Positions 43,391 through 52,416 of a stretch of 64,000 bases of DNA are shown here, piece by piece (position 1 is the stretch's first letter; every line of letters begins with the position of its first letter). Where the stretch lies: contig CAVUMX010000001.1 in NCBI GenBank assembly GCA_963742725.1, positions 310,001 to 374,000 of the forward strand, written 5' to 3'. The position numbers were made by a program, and so were the translations under genes. Source of the stretch: CAVVAL01 sp963742725. Its GTDB lineage: Bacteria > Actinomycetota > Actinomycetes > Mycobacteriales > Cryptosporangiaceae. The notes beneath the pieces were generated by a model, which saw nothing but the letters and a program-made list of their open reading frames with translations, made no database searches and had not been told where the DNA came from.

Positions 43391-45349
43391 TCAACCCTTT
43401 GTACCCCCAGTCTCCCCAGCTCCCGCCAGCGCATTCACGACGGCCTCGGCGGTACGGCGCCCGAAGCCCGGAACGGCGACGATCTCGTCGACCGACGCGG
43501 CCTTGAGCTTCCGTACCGAACCGAAGTGCCGCAGCAGGGCCTTGCGGCGGGCCTCCCCCAGGCCCGGGATCCCGTCCAGCGCGGACGTCGTCATCCGCTT
43601 CGACCGCTTCTGCCGGTGGTAGTCGATCGCGAAGCGGTGCGCTTCGTCGCGGACGCGTTGCAGCAGGTACAGGCCCTCGCTGCTGCGCCCCAGGACGAGC
43701 GGGAAGTCGTCGCCGGGGATCCACACCTCTTCGAGCCGTTTCGCCAGCCCGCACAGCGCGATGTCGTCGATGCCCAGCTCGGCGAGGACCTTCGCGGCGG
43801 CGGCCACCTGCGGCGCACCGCCGTCGACCACGACCAGGTTGGGCGGGTACGCGAACTTGCGCGGCCGTCCGGTGTCGGGGTCGATGCCTGGTCTGTCCAC
43901 CGTGGACTCGCCAGGTTCGGCCGGCGACGCGTCCAGGTCGCCGGTCTCGGCGCGCGCGTCCAGGTACCGGCTGAACCGGCGCCGCAGCACCTCGGCGAGC
44001 GACGCCGTGTCGTCGATCCCGTCATCGCCCCGGACGGCGAAGCGCCGGTACTCGGACCTGCGGGCGATGCCGTCCTCGAAGACGACCATGCTGCCCACCA
44101 CGTCGGTGCCGGCGACGTGCGAGATGTCGTAGCACTCGATCCGCAGCGGAGCCTCGTCCAGGGACAGCGCCTCCTGGATCTCGGCCAGCGCGCGGGACCG
44201 CGCCGTGAGGTCGCTGGCCCGCTTGAGCTTGTGCTGGGTGAAGGCCTGCTGCGCGTTGCGCTGGACGGTCTCCATCAGCGCGCGCTTGTCGCCCCGCTGA
44301 GGCACACGCAGCGAGACCCTGGAACCGCGCGCCTCGCTGAGGAGGTCGCCGAGCGCCCCCGCGTCGGTGGGCAGCGCGGGGACCAGCACCTCGCGCGGGA
44401 TCGACTCCCCGGACTCGCCCCCGTACACCTGGAGGCAGAACTGCTCGACGAGTTCGCCGGTCGTGACGTCCTCGACCTTCTCGACGACCCAGCCACGCTG
44501 GCCACGGACCCGCCCGCCCCGGACGTGGAACACCTGGACGGCCGCCTCCAGCTCGTCCTCCGCGAACGCGACCACGTCGGCGTCGGTGCCGTCGCCGAAC
44601 ACCACGGCCTGCTTCTCCATGGCCCTGCGCAGCGCGCCCAGGTCGTCGCGGAGCCGCGCGGCCAGCTCGTACTCCTGGTCGGCCGACGCCTTGCGCATCT
44701 CGCGTTCCAGGCGCCGCATCATCGTGTCGGTCTTGCCGGCCATGAAGTCGCAGAAGTCCTCGACGATCCGCCGGTGCTCGTCGACGCTGACCCGGTCGAC
44801 GCACGGCGCCGAACACTTGCCGATGTAGCCGAGCAGGCACGGCCGCCCGATCTGGCCGGCGCGCTTGAACACGCCGGCACTGCACGTGCGGGCCGGGAAG
44901 ACGCGCAGCAGCAGGTCGAGCGTCTCCCGGATCGCCCACGCGTGCGCGTACGGCCCGAAGTACCGGACGCCCTTCTTCTTCGCCCCGCGCATCACCTGCA
45001 GCCGCGGGTACTCCTCGTACAGCGTGACCGCCAGCGACGGATAGCTCTTGTCGTCGCGGTACCGCACGTTGAAGCGCGGGTCGTACTCCTTGATCCACGA
45101 GTACTCGAGCTGGAGCGCCTCGACCTCGGTGCCGACGACCACCCAGTCGACCGCCGCCGCGCTCGTGACCATCTGGTACGTGCGGGGGTGGAGGCCCGCC
45201 GGGTCGGCGAAGTACGAGTTGAGGCGGCTGCGCAGGCTCTTCGCCTTGCCGACGTAGATGACCCGGGCACGCTGATCCCGGAACCGGTACACGCCCGGGG
45301 AGTCGGGAATCGTGCCCGGCGCCGGGCGGTAGGTGGAGGGATCGGGCAC
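43391..45349 (-). CDS. uvrC: Excinuclease ABC subunit C
   Basis: Makes the two incisions flanking a lesion in nucleotide excision repair. The 652-residue product has the GIY-YIG domain (GVYRFRDQRARVIYVGKAKSLR), the Cys cluster region (CLLGYIGKCSAPC), the UVR domain that binds UvrB (about 200-240), the RNase H-like C-terminal nuclease domain (ECYDISHVAGTDVVGSMVVF, LVVVDGG) and a helix-hairpin-helix pair at the end. First gene of the block; uvrA is 12 kb away. Confidence 0.98.
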   Translation of the reverse strand: MPDPSTYRPAPGTIPDSPGVYRFRDQRARVIYVGKAKSLRSRLNSYFADPAGLHPRTYQMVTSAAAVDWVVVGTEVEALQLEYSWIKEYDPRFNVRYRDDKSYPSLAVTLYEEYPRLQVMRGAKKKGVRYFGPYAHAWAIRETLDLLLRVFPARTCSAGVFKRAGQIGRPCLLGYIGKCSAPCVDRVSVDEHRRIVEDFCDFMAGKTDTMMRRLEREMRKASADQEYELAARLRDDLGALRRAMEKQAVVFGDGTDADVVAFAEDELEAAVQVFHVRGGRVRGQRGWVVEKVEDVTTGELVEQFCLQVYGGESGESIPREVLVPALPTDAGALGDLLSEARGSRVSLRVPQRGDKRALMETVQRNAQQAFTQHKLKRASDLTARSRALAEIQEALSLDEAPLRIECYDISHVAGTDVVGSMVVFEDGIARRSEYRRFAVRGDDGIDDTASLAEVLRRRFSRYLDARAETGDLDASPAEPGESTVDRPGIDPDTGRPRKFAYPPNLVVVDGGAPQVAAAAKVLAELGIDDIALCGLAKRLEEVWIPGDDFPLVLGRSSEGLYLLQRVRDEAHRFAIDYHRQKRSKRMTTSALDGIPGLGEARRKALLRHFGSVRKLKAASVDEIVAVPGFGRRTAEAVVNALAGAGETGGTKG

Positions 45350-45378
45350 GCTCCCGAGCCTAGTCCGCGGCTACGACA

Positions 45379-46434
45379 TCACCGGGACAGCTCTTCGGCC
45401 ATGACCGCCGTGGAGAACGGCTCGACCCGCGCCCGCATGTCCGCGTACGTGGTGACCAGCAGCGGCACGCCGCAGACCGTCACCGCCGCCTGGAGCGCCA
45501 CCTGGAGCAGCGACGAGACGGCCGCGCCGGCGACCACGACCCCGACCTGGTCGGCGGTGCCCGTGCCGAGCTCGACGACAGCGGCCAGGACACCGACGAC
45601 GAGGGCCACCACCACGTACAGGCCGAGCATCGTGGCCACCCGCGCGGCCGAGGTGCCCAGGTCACCGTGGAACAGCCGGAACGACCGGTCGATGGCCCCG
45701 CCGTTGGCCCCGCGCTCGAACGCCACGACGGCCGGCATCACTAGGAGGACGGCGATCACGTAGACGCCCGGCAGGATGCACGCGCAGATGCCGATCAGGA
45801 CCAGGAGAGAACCGAGGATCTGCCAGCCGATCATCGGGAGGAGCCGGCGGAGGCCGTGCTTCAGCGCCGCACCCAGGCTCACCTCGCCGCCGACGGCCAC
45901 CGTCGCGACGACCCGGAAGCTCGCGAGCAGGACCAGCCAGTAGAACAGGAGCGCGACGATCCCACCCACGACGAGGATCACGGCGTGCACGATCAGCGGC
46001 GTGAAGTCGGCCAGCGCCAGCGGGCCCCCCACGTCGATCTGCGCGTTGATCCTGTCCTCCCACTCCGGCAGGACGATCCCCTGGAAGATCGCCGTGTACA
46101 CCGTCAGCGGCAGGGCGACCACGAAGGCGATCAGCTGGAGGATCAGCAAGGGGCGCCAACCGCGCTTGAACAGCTCGAACGAGCGCATCCACCAGCCCTC
46201 GTAGTTCGGGCTGACGAGCGGATCGCCGTCGCCGATCCCGGGCGGCGGGCCACCGAACCCACCGGCGGGCGGGGTGCCGTACCGCACCGCGGGCGGGGTG
46301 CCGTAGGGGCCGGCCGGCGGGCCGGCGGGTGGCGTGCCGTAGGGGCTGGCGGGTGGCGGGGTCCAGCCGGTGCCGTGGCCTTGGTTCGGATCGGGCCAAC
46401 CGGAGCGGTCGTTCGGGTCAGGCGGGTTCCACAT
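45379..46434 (-). CDS. Multi-pass membrane protein with proline/glycine-rich N-terminus
   Basis: A 351-residue protein: residues 1-70 are Pro/Gly/Tyr-rich with repeats of YGTPPAG, then about six transmembrane helices from 92 on (LLILQLIAFVVALPLTV, VILVVGGIVALLFYWLV, LLVLIGICACILPGVYVI and later). It resembles membrane domains related to GDPD-associated or DUF7847-type actinobacterial proteins, without an enzyme domain. Function unknown. Divergent from the SecD-head gene 143 bp away. Confidence 0.8.
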   Translation of the reverse strand: MWNPPDPNDRSGWPDPNQGHGTGWTPPPASPYGTPPAGPPAGPYGTPPAVRYGTPPAGGFGGPPPGIGDGDPLVSPNYEGWWMRSFELFKRGWRPLLILQLIAFVVALPLTVYTAIFQGIVLPEWEDRINAQIDVGGPLALADFTPLIVHAVILVVGGIVALLFYWLVLLASFRVVATVAVGGEVSLGAALKHGLRRLLPMIGWQILGSLLVLIGICACILPGVYVIAVLLVMPAVVAFERGANGGAIDRSFRLFHGDLGTSAARVATMLGLYVVVALVVGVLAAVVELGTGTADQVGVVVAGAAVSSLLQVALQAAVTVCGVPLLVTTYADMRARVEPFSTAVMAEELSR

Positions 46435-46577
46435 GCGTCGTACGCTCCAGGCTGGACAGGTCAGGGCGGCACATAGTAGCCGGGAAACAAAACGGACATG
46501 ACGGATCCGGCCGCCGCGCGAGCGCCCTGCCTGCGACGATGCGGTGGCTGTTACACAGGGGGCCCGGGGGGATGGCG

Positions 46578-47645
46578 ATGCGACGCAGGACCGTCTACGT
46601 ACTCGTCGGCATCGCCGTGGCCGCCGCGCTCGTCGTGGTCTGCGCCGCGGCCGGCATCTTCGTCGTGGCCCGGGCGCTCGACGACGGGAAAGGACGCGGG
46701 GACCGCACCGAACTCGTCGTGCGCGCCACCGGTCCGGACGGGCAGCCCGCGTCCAGCCGCGACGTGGCGATCACCGGCCGCATGCTGGTCGAACGGCTCA
46801 GGACGGCGGGACTGTCCGATATCGGCGTCCAGCCCAAGGGGGACGGGCGTTTCCTGATCGCCGCCACCGGAGAGAAGAGCGGCGAGCTGATGCCGCAGCT
46901 GCTCGGCGCCGGCCACCTCCACTTCCGCGAGGTCCTCCAGTCCGCGGAGCCGCAGCCCCTGCCCCCTGCGCCGGGCGGAACCGCGTCGCCGCCCCCCGCA
47001 CCGCCCGCGAGCCCGAACCCCGTCGTGCCGCCGTCGCAGGCAGAGGCGCCGGTGATCGGGAGGTTCCCGGCGGGGACCGACGCCATCGTCAGGACCGCCA
47101 CCGCCCCGGAACAGCTCCTCGCGCCCGGTGTCGCCGAACGGTTCGCCGTCGCGGCCACACTCACGCCGGCGGAACTGAGCGCCCTACCGGCCGAGTGGCA
47201 GTTCAAGCTCCCGCAGATCACCTGCGCGGCACTGGACGCCCGTCCCGCTGCCGCGACCGAAGCGCTCGGCGACCAGGTCGTCGCCTGCGAGATCAGCACC
47301 AAGTACCTGCTCGGCCCCGCCGAGGTCCTGGGCACCGACGTCGAGAAGGCGACGGTCGACAACGGCGCCAACGGTTGGGGCGTCGTCGTCGAGATGACCC
47401 CGGCCGGCAAGGACAAGTTCGCCGCCCTGACCCGCAGGGCGGTGCAGAAACAGGTCGCGATCCTCCTCGACGGACGGGTCGTGTCCGCGCCGACGATCCA
47501 GGAGCCGATCACCGGCGGCGCCGTGGAAATCCACGGCAAGTTCACCCGCGCCAAGGCGGTCTCCCTCGCCGCCTCGCTCCAGTCCGGCGCGCTCGGCTTC
47601 ATCCTCACCGTCGAGCAGAAGTCCACCAAGCGCGCCCCACGCTGA
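46578..47645 (+). CDS. SecD P1-head-domain protein anchored by one helix
   Basis: A 355-residue product: N-terminal transmembrane helix (about 6-30), an outer domain (ITGRMLVERLRTAGLSDI, like the SecD P1 base), a Pro-rich spacer (about 130-155) and a C-terminal SecDF P1-head-like domain (WGVVVEMTPAGKDKF, ILLDGRVVSAPTI, ITGGAVEIHG). The SecD transporter helices are absent, so it is not a complete SecD; it may be a chaperone-like or regulatory relative. ATG 46578 is favoured over 46572 because GGGGGG then lies 6 bases upstream. Confidence 0.85.
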   Translation: MRRRTVYVLVGIAVAAALVVVCAAAGIFVVARALDDGKGRGDRTELVVRATGPDGQPASSRDVAITGRMLVERLRTAGLSDIGVQPKGDGRFLIAATGEKSGELMPQLLGAGHLHFREVLQSAEPQPLPPAPGGTASPPPAPPASPNPVVPPSQAEAPVIGRFPAGTDAIVRTATAPEQLLAPGVAERFAVAATLTPAELSALPAEWQFKLPQITCAALDARPAAATEALGDQVVACEISTKYLLGPAEVLGTDVEKATVDNGANGWGVVVEMTPAGKDKFAALTRRAVQKQVAILLDGRVVSAPTIQEPITGGAVEIHGKFTRAKAVSLAASLQSGALGFILTVEQKSTKRAPR

Positions 47646-47703
47646 CCGTTCTGCGTTTACCATTGTTAGCTGCCGCTAGAATGCGTTAAGCTCGCCATCG
47701 CAT

Positions 47704-47718
47704 CGCGGTAGTACCGCG
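47704..47718. promoter_or_regulatory. Palindromic candidate operator of the RHH-PIN toxin-antitoxin pair
   Basis: Perfect inverted repeat CGCGGTA-G-TACCGCG, followed by two GCTACCA words 10 bp apart (47721 and 47731). It ends 25 bp before the antitoxin start, within an AT-richer promoter stretch. Confidence 0.6.
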
Positions 47719-47743
47719 GTGCTACCAGGGCTACCATGACCGT

Positions 47744-48073
47744 GTGGCGGTGGAGAAGATGAGCATTTCGCTGAGCCCCGACGTCGCCGAGCGCGCACGG
47801 CGGGCGGCGGCGGCCGAGGGCATCCCGCTATCGACGTGGCTGTCACGGGCCGCCGAGGAAGCGGCGGGCCTGGCCGAGGCGCGCGCGGCGATGGCCGAGT
47901 ACATCGAGATCTACGGCGAGCCCGACCCCGACCTGGTCGCGGCGACGGAAGCTGAGTTGGCGGCGGCAGGTGTGGGCGAGTTCGAGACACCTGACGAGGC
48001 GGCCGCACGACTTGCGGTGCTCGCCCGACTCAGAGGCGAAGCCTCCACCGACGACACGAGGCGTGCGGGATGA
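47744..48073 (+). CDS. RHH-type antitoxin of a PIN toxin pair
   Basis: A 109-residue protein with an N-terminal ribbon-helix-helix pattern (KMSISLSPDVAERARRAAAAEGIPLSTWLSRAAEEAA) and an acidic helical C-terminus for toxin binding. GTG 47744, with ATG 47759 as alternative. Overlaps the PIN toxin start as ATGA. Confidence 0.85.
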   Translation: MAVEKMSISLSPDVAERARRAAAAEGIPLSTWLSRAAEEAAGLAEARAAMAEYIEIYGEPDPDLVAATEAELAAAGVGEFETPDEAAARLAVLARLRGEASTDDTRRAG

Positions 48074-48462
48074 TCCGGCACCAGCTTGTGCTCGACGCCG
48101 GCGCGCTGATCAGCGCGGAAGGAAATCCTCAAGGCAAGGTCCTGATCGCGTGCCGATCAGCGCTCCGGAAGGGATTCCAGCCCGTCATTCCAGCGGTGGT
48201 GCTCGCACAGGTCTGGCGCGCGAGCCCGCGCCAGCACTCAGTGGGCATCCTCCGACGCATGTGCCAGGTGATTCCGTTCACGGAAGAGACTGCGGAACAG
48301 GTAGGCAGCCTCATCGCGTGCGGCGGCGGTACCGATGTGGTGGATGCAGCAGTCGTCATCGCTGCGGTGGAGCACAGCGCGGCGGTGCTCACGTCGGATC
48401 CTGGGGATATCGCCAAGCTGGCGGACGCCGCCGGGTATCGGGTGCCTCTCGTGACGGTCTGA
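48070..48462 (+). CDS. PIN-domain (VapC-like) toxin
   Basis: A 130-residue PIN-fold ribonuclease. Active-site acids are present: D9 (VLDAGALIS), D89 and D92 (TDVVDAAVVIAA) and D110 (LTSDPGDI); the position usually held by Glu in helix 3 reads AQVWR. Unlike the first VapC of the window its acidic set looks intact. Coupled to the upstream antitoxin by a 4-bp overlap. Confidence 0.88.
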   Translation: MIRHQLVLDAGALISAEGNPQGKVLIACRSALRKGFQPVIPAVVLAQVWRASPRQHSVGILRRMCQVIPFTEETAEQVGSLIACGGGTDVVDAAVVIAAVEHSAAVLTSDPGDIAKLADAAGYRVPLVTV

Positions 48463-48497
48463 CGATCTTGTCGTGGGTGGCCCGTAGCGTCCGCGCC

Positions 48498-48881
48498 ATG
48501 ACGGACCCCATCGGCCGGCTCCACTCGGTCATTCTCGACTGCCCGGACGCTCAGGCGCTCGCACCGTTCTACGAAGCGTTGACCGGTCTCGCCGTGCTCG
48601 ACAGCGACGGCGACTGGGTGACGCTCGGCCCGGCGGACGGGAGCCTCCCCCGGCTCGCCTTCCAGACGATCGCCGACTACCGCCCGCCGAACTGGCCCGA
48701 TCCGGCCGCGCCGCAGCAGAGCCATCTCGACATCGAGGTGGACGACATCGACGCCGCCGAGCCCCGCGTCCTGGCTCTCGGCGCGACCCTCCTGCACGAC
48801 GGTGGCGGCGAGAAATCGGGCTACCGCGTCTACACCGACCCGGTCGGCCACCCCTTCTGCCTCATCTGGGGCCAGGACTAG
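48498..48881 (+). CDS. VOC-family (glyoxalase-like) protein
   Basis: A 127-residue vicinal-oxygen-chelate fold protein with two beta-alpha-beta-beta-beta modules: LHSVILDCPDAQALAPFYEALTG at the start, SHLDIEVDDIDAAEPRVLALGA at the second module and YTDPVGHPFCLIWGQ at the end. Many actinobacterial homologues are uncharacterised or bind hydrophobic ligands; no reaction is claimed. Confidence 0.9.
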   Translation: MTDPIGRLHSVILDCPDAQALAPFYEALTGLAVLDSDGDWVTLGPADGSLPRLAFQTIADYRPPNWPDPAAPQQSHLDIEVDDIDAAEPRVLALGATLLHDGGGEKSGYRVYTDPVGHPFCLIWGQD

Positions 48882-48921
48882 CCCCAGGCTCACCGCCAGC
48901 CGGCCCCACCGGCCGCCGTAC

Positions 48922-49806
48922 TCACCGCCCGCCCGGGCTGCCCAGCTGGCGGGCGGAGTCTTGGATGGCTTGGATCAGCGCCATGGTGGCGGGCGGGTCG
49001 GGTGGATCGCCGTAGGTGACGGTGTAGATCTGGCGCGGAAAACCGGGTATCTCGGTGGTGTGGACGTCGGGCAGGCGGTGGGCGCGGAGCGCGAGTCCGG
49101 GCAGGGTGGTGACCCCGGTGCCGGCGGCGACGAGCGCCTGCACGACGACCATGTCGTCGCAGACGGACTCGACGCGTGGGGTGAAGCCGTGGTGCCGGCA
49201 CACGGCGGTCAGCTCGCCCTGGCACCGTTCGCATCCGCCGATCCAGGCGGAGTGGCGGTGGTTCGCGACGCTGTCGTCCGGGCGCTGGCTCACGAGGTAG
49301 ATCGGGTCGTCGGCGACGTGGACCATGCGGAATCCCTCGTCCTCCAGCGGCGCGTGCGCGTACCGGAACACGAGTGCGACATCCACCTCGCCGTTCCGCA
49401 GCATCTGCAGCGCTTCGACCGGATGGCGATCGATCACGCTCAGCGCGAGGCCGGGGTGCGCCTCGGTCAGCATGACGGCTGCCTTCGGCACGATCGTGCT
49501 CAGGACGGACGCGTTGGCGGCGAGGCGAACCCGCCCGGTCCGCAGACCAACCTGCGCGGCCAGCTCGTTGGTGGCCGCGTCGACCCGTCCGACGATCTCG
49601 GTGGCCCGGTTGGCCAGCAGCTGGCCCTCAGGGGTCAGCCGGATCCCGCGGCCTACCCGCTGGACGAGCTTGACTCCGGTGGCCGCCTCGAGGCGGGACA
49701 GGTGATGACTCACCGACGGCTGCGAGTAGTGCAGCTCCCTCGCCGCTTCGGTCACGGACCCGTGTCGCGCCACCGCGGCCAGCACCTTGAGATGGACCAG
49801 ATTCAT
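48922..49806 (-). CDS. LysR-family transcriptional regulator
   Basis: A 294-residue regulator: winged helix-turn-helix at the N-terminus (LKVLAAVARHGSVTEAARELHYSQPSVSHHLSRLE) and a periplasmic-binding-protein-like effector domain. Divergent from the dihydrofolate-reductase-like gene across 113 bp, the first 30 of which are AT-rich (from 49807) and suitable for a LysR binding site. It likely controls that gene and the overlapping cysteine-dioxygenase-like gene, and itself. Confidence 0.93.
   Translation of the reverse strand: MNLVHLKVLAAVARHGSVTEAARELHYSQPSVSHHLSRLEAATGVKLVQRVGRGIRLTPEGQLLANRATEIVGRVDAATNELAAQVGLRTGRVRLAANASVLSTIVPKAAVMLTEAHPGLALSVIDRHPVEALQMLRNGEVDVALVFRYAHAPLEDEGFRMVHVADDPIYLVSQRPDDSVANHRHSAWIGGCERCQGELTAVCRHHGFTPRVESVCDDMVVVQALVAAGTGVTTLPGLALRAHRLPDVHTTEIPGFPRQIYTVTYGDPPDPPATMALIQAIQDSARQLGSPGGR
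48925..48956. terminator. Possible hairpin at the 3' end of the LysR gene, downstream of the VOC gene
   Basis: Arms CCGCCCGCC (48925-48933) and GGCGGGCGG (48948-48956) with a 14-nt spacer. Located where the convergent VOC transcript would end, but inside LysR coding sequence. Confidence 0.4.
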
Positions 49807-49919
49807 ACATCAAGAATATCAATATGAAGAGCGAAGGATTGGCATTGGACGTCATCTATTGACTCGTCCATGCTCTTTGTGAGGGCGCCGGACGGCGCCG
49901 AGCCGACTGAGGAGGCGCG

Positions 49920-50576
49920 ATGAGCAAGCTCAGGTGTCACATCTCGATCTCGCTGGACGGTTACGTCGCCGGCCCGAACCAGAGCGAGGAGAACCCGCTC
50001 GGCGAGGGCGGCGAGCAGCTCCACGACTGGGTGGTCCCGCTGGCCGCCTGGCGCCGGTCCCACGGCGACGAGGGCGGCGAGGTGAACGCGAGCACCCAGG
50101 TGTTCGAGGAGGCGATCGAGAACATCGGCGCCGCGGTGATGGGCAGGAACATGTTCGGCCCCGTCGGCGGTGGTCCCTGGGGCGACAAGCCGTGGACGGG
50201 CTGGTGGGGTGACAACCCGCCCTACCACTACCCCGTGTTCGTCCTCACCCATCACGCGCGTGATCCGCTGGAGATGGAGGGAGGGACCACGTTCCACTTC
50301 GTCACCGACGGGCTCGAGTCCGCGCTCGATCAGGCGAAGAAGGCCGCAGGCGGCAAGGACGTCATGCTGTGGGGCGGCGGCAACGTCGCTCAGCAGTACC
50401 TGGCGGCGGGGCTGCTGGACGAGGTCGAGCTGCACGTCGTCCCGATCCTGCTCGGGGGCGGTTCTCGCCTCGTCGACAACCTCGGGGACGCGGATGTGCG
50501 ACTCGAACAGGTCCGGGCCGTCGAAGCGCCCGGCGTCACCCACATCAAGTACCGGGTCGTGTCCCATGGAGCCTGA
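49920..50576 (+). CDS. Dihydrofolate-reductase-family protein (RibD C-terminal type)
   Basis: A 218-residue NADPH-binding reductase fold: ISISLDGYVAGPN at the start, AAVMGRNMFGPVGGG, and MLWGGGNVAQQYLAAGLLDE plus LHVVPILLGGG at the end, the pattern of YyaP/YwjB-like proteins. Substrate unknown. ATG 49920 with GAGGAGG. Overlaps the next gene by 11 bp. A second, distant member is at 4.1 kb. Confidence 0.9.
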   Translation: MSKLRCHISISLDGYVAGPNQSEENPLGEGGEQLHDWVVPLAAWRRSHGDEGGEVNASTQVFEEAIENIGAAVMGRNMFGPVGGGPWGDKPWTGWWGDNPPYHYPVFVLTHHARDPLEMEGGTTFHFVTDGLESALDQAKKAAGGKDVMLWGGGNVAQQYLAAGLLDEVELHVVPILLGGGSRLVDNLGDADVRLEQVRAVEAPGVTHIKYRVVSHGA

Positions 50577-51147
50577 CCGCCTGCGGGCCTTCATCGACGA
50601 CGTCGGAGTCGTCGTGAGCAGCACCGACGACGAGCACGAGATCACGGCCCGGATCGCCGAGCGGCTGTCGGCGCTACTGGCCGGCGGTTACCGGCTTCCG
50701 CCGGAGGTCACGCGATCATCGTCCGAGCGCCATCTGAACTATCCGCTCTACATCGCTCCCGACGAGAGCTGGTCGATGGCGTCCGTGGTCTGGGACGTGG
50801 GTCAGCGGACCGGCGTCCACTCGCACGAGACGTGGGGCGTCGTCGGGGTCTACGCGGGAGCCGAACTCGAGACCCGGTACCTCAAGCCGACGGCGCCCAC
50901 CGCGGGCGTGCCGCTGACGCCGGCCGGCGAAGCGCGGTGGGAGCCGGGGCAGGTGACCGTCTGCTGCACCACCGACGACGACGTCCATGCTGTCGCGGCC
51001 GTCGGCAGCGAGCCCACCGTCGGGATCCACGTCTACGGCGGCAACATCGGCACGATCAGGCGGTGGTCGTACGACCCCGCCACCGGCGAAGCCCAGCCGT
51101 TCGCCTCCGGCTGGGACAGCCCCGACCGGGCGCACAGCAGCCAGTAG
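50566..51147 (+). CDS. Cysteine-dioxygenase-like cupin protein
   Basis: A 193-residue cupin related to type I cysteine dioxygenase. The metal-binding motif is HSHETWGVVGVYAG, with the third His expected in VCCTTDDDVHAVAAVG or GIHVYGGNIG. Cysteine dioxygenases oxidise cysteine or other thiols to sulfinates; the substrate here is not known. ATG 50566 lies inside the preceding reductase gene, so the two are coupled. A strong hairpin follows. Confidence 0.83.
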   Translation: MEPDRLRAFIDDVGVVVSSTDDEHEITARIAERLSALLAGGYRLPPEVTRSSSERHLNYPLYIAPDESWSMASVVWDVGQRTGVHSHETWGVVGVYAGAELETRYLKPTAPTAGVPLTPAGEARWEPGQVTVCCTTDDDVHAVAAVGSEPTVGIHVYGGNIGTIRRWSYDPATGEAQPFASGWDSPDRAHSSQ

Positions 51148-51163
51148 CCATGAGCGAGCAGGA

Positions 51164-51211
51164 GTGCGGCGGCCGCCACGACCCGGCCGGGGTGTGTGGC
51201 GGCCGCCGCAC
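51164..51211. terminator. Bidirectional terminator with a perfect 16-bp stem
   Basis: Arms 51164-51179 (GTGCGGCGGCCGCCAC) and 51196-51211 with a 16-nt loop, between the convergent cupin and permease genes, ending 3 bp from the permease stop. Confidence 0.88.
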
Positions 51212-51213
51212 GG

Positions 51214-52416
51214 TCACGTGCCCGCCAGCGCCGTCGTCGGTGATAGGCGTGCCGCCCGCATCGCCGGGTACAGCCCAGCGACGGTCCCGATGAGGAGCGT
51301 CGCGACGACGCCCCCGGCCAGAACCCAGGGCGGCACGGCCGTGGGCCAGTCCCGGGTGGCCGCGTAGATCCCGGTCACGGCGGCTCCGAGCACGGCGCCC
51401 GCCACCCCGCCGAGCAGTGACAGCAGCAGCGACTCGGCGAGGAACTGGACCCTGACCTGGCCACGGGTGGCGCCGAGTGCGCGTCGCAGTCCGATCTCCT
51501 GCCGGCGTTCCAGCACCGAGATGACCATGGTGTTGGCGACGCCGACCCCGCCGACGAGGAGCGCGACGGCCCCGAGTCCGAGCAGGAGCCCGGTGAACGT
51601 GGTGTCGGCGGCCGCTCGGGCTGCCAGGGCATCCGACGGCCGGCTGACCAGCACTTCCTCCGGGTTCTGCGGGTTCGCGGTCCGGGGCAGTACCGCCCGG
51701 ACGGTGTCCACGGACGCCTCGGTCGACCGCTCGTAGAGCCGCGTCGGATGCCCGTCGAAGCCGAGCAGCCGCCCCGCCACGTCGAATCCGATGAGCGCCG
51801 AGCTGTCGAGCTCCCCGGCCAGTTCGACCGGCGCGAGGATGCCGATCACGGTGAACCAGCGGCCGCCGAGCCAGACCTTCACATCCGGGCCGGCCTGGTC
51901 GATGCCGAGCCGTCGGGCCGCCGTGTCGCCCAGCACGACCGCCGGGTACTTCGACGTCGCGTCGTTCAGCCAGGTGCCGCTGCGGATCGCACCGCCGACG
52001 GTCTTGAGCAGGTCCGTCCGGGCCGCGGCAACGGTCAGCGCCCCCGTCTCCTGCGACGGGATCTTGTCGGTCCGGCGCACGGTCGCCGAGACGTGCCCGG
52101 TCGCACTGGCCGACAGGACCGGCCCGATCCGCCGGACCATGTTCACCGACTCCTTCGGCAGTTTGGCGTCCTTGCCGAAGAGGGTCTGGCCCGGCGTCAC
52201 CGTCAGCAGGTTGGTGCCGAGCCGGTCGAGACGGGCGTTGAGATCGGCCCGGCTGGACGCGGAGATCCCGACGACGGCGACCATCGCCGCAATGCCCAGC
52301 GCGATACCCAGCGCGGACAGCACCACGCGGAGCGGACGTGTCCGCAGCCCGACCGCGCCGACCGCCAGCACGTCCCCCGGGGACAGCCGTGCCGGACGGA
52401 GTTCACGCTGCCGCAT
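51214..52416 (-). CDS. ABC transporter permease, MacB/FtsX type
   Basis: A 400-residue permease with one N-terminal transmembrane helix, a large extracytoplasmic MacB-like domain (about 50-265) and three C-terminal helices in the FtsX domain (NTMVISVLERRQEIGLRRALGATRGQV is in the linker). Works with the upstream ATPase and adaptor as a mechanotransmission-type exporter. Start GTG/ATG at 52416 overlaps the ATPase stop by 14 bp. Substrate unknown. Confidence 0.93.
   Translation of the reverse strand: MRQRELRPARLSPGDVLAVGAVGLRTRPLRVVLSALGIALGIAAMVAVVGISASSRADLNARLDRLGTNLLTVTPGQTLFGKDAKLPKESVNMVRRIGPVLSASATGHVSATVRRTDKIPSQETGALTVAAARTDLLKTVGGAIRSGTWLNDATSKYPAVVLGDTAARRLGIDQAGPDVKVWLGGRWFTVIGILAPVELAGELDSSALIGFDVAGRLLGFDGHPTRLYERSTEASVDTVRAVLPRTANPQNPEEVLVSRPSDALAARAAADTTFTGLLLGLGAVALLVGGVGVANTMVISVLERRQEIGLRRALGATRGQVRVQFLAESLLLSLLGGVAGAVLGAAVTGIYAATRDWPTAVPPWVLAGGVVATLLIGTVAGLYPAMRAARLSPTTALAGT

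Noticed and set aside
42896..45763. Open frame of 955 codons on the plus strand opposite rapZ/uvrC
   Set aside because: Spans two genuine minus-strand genes and has low-complexity composition.
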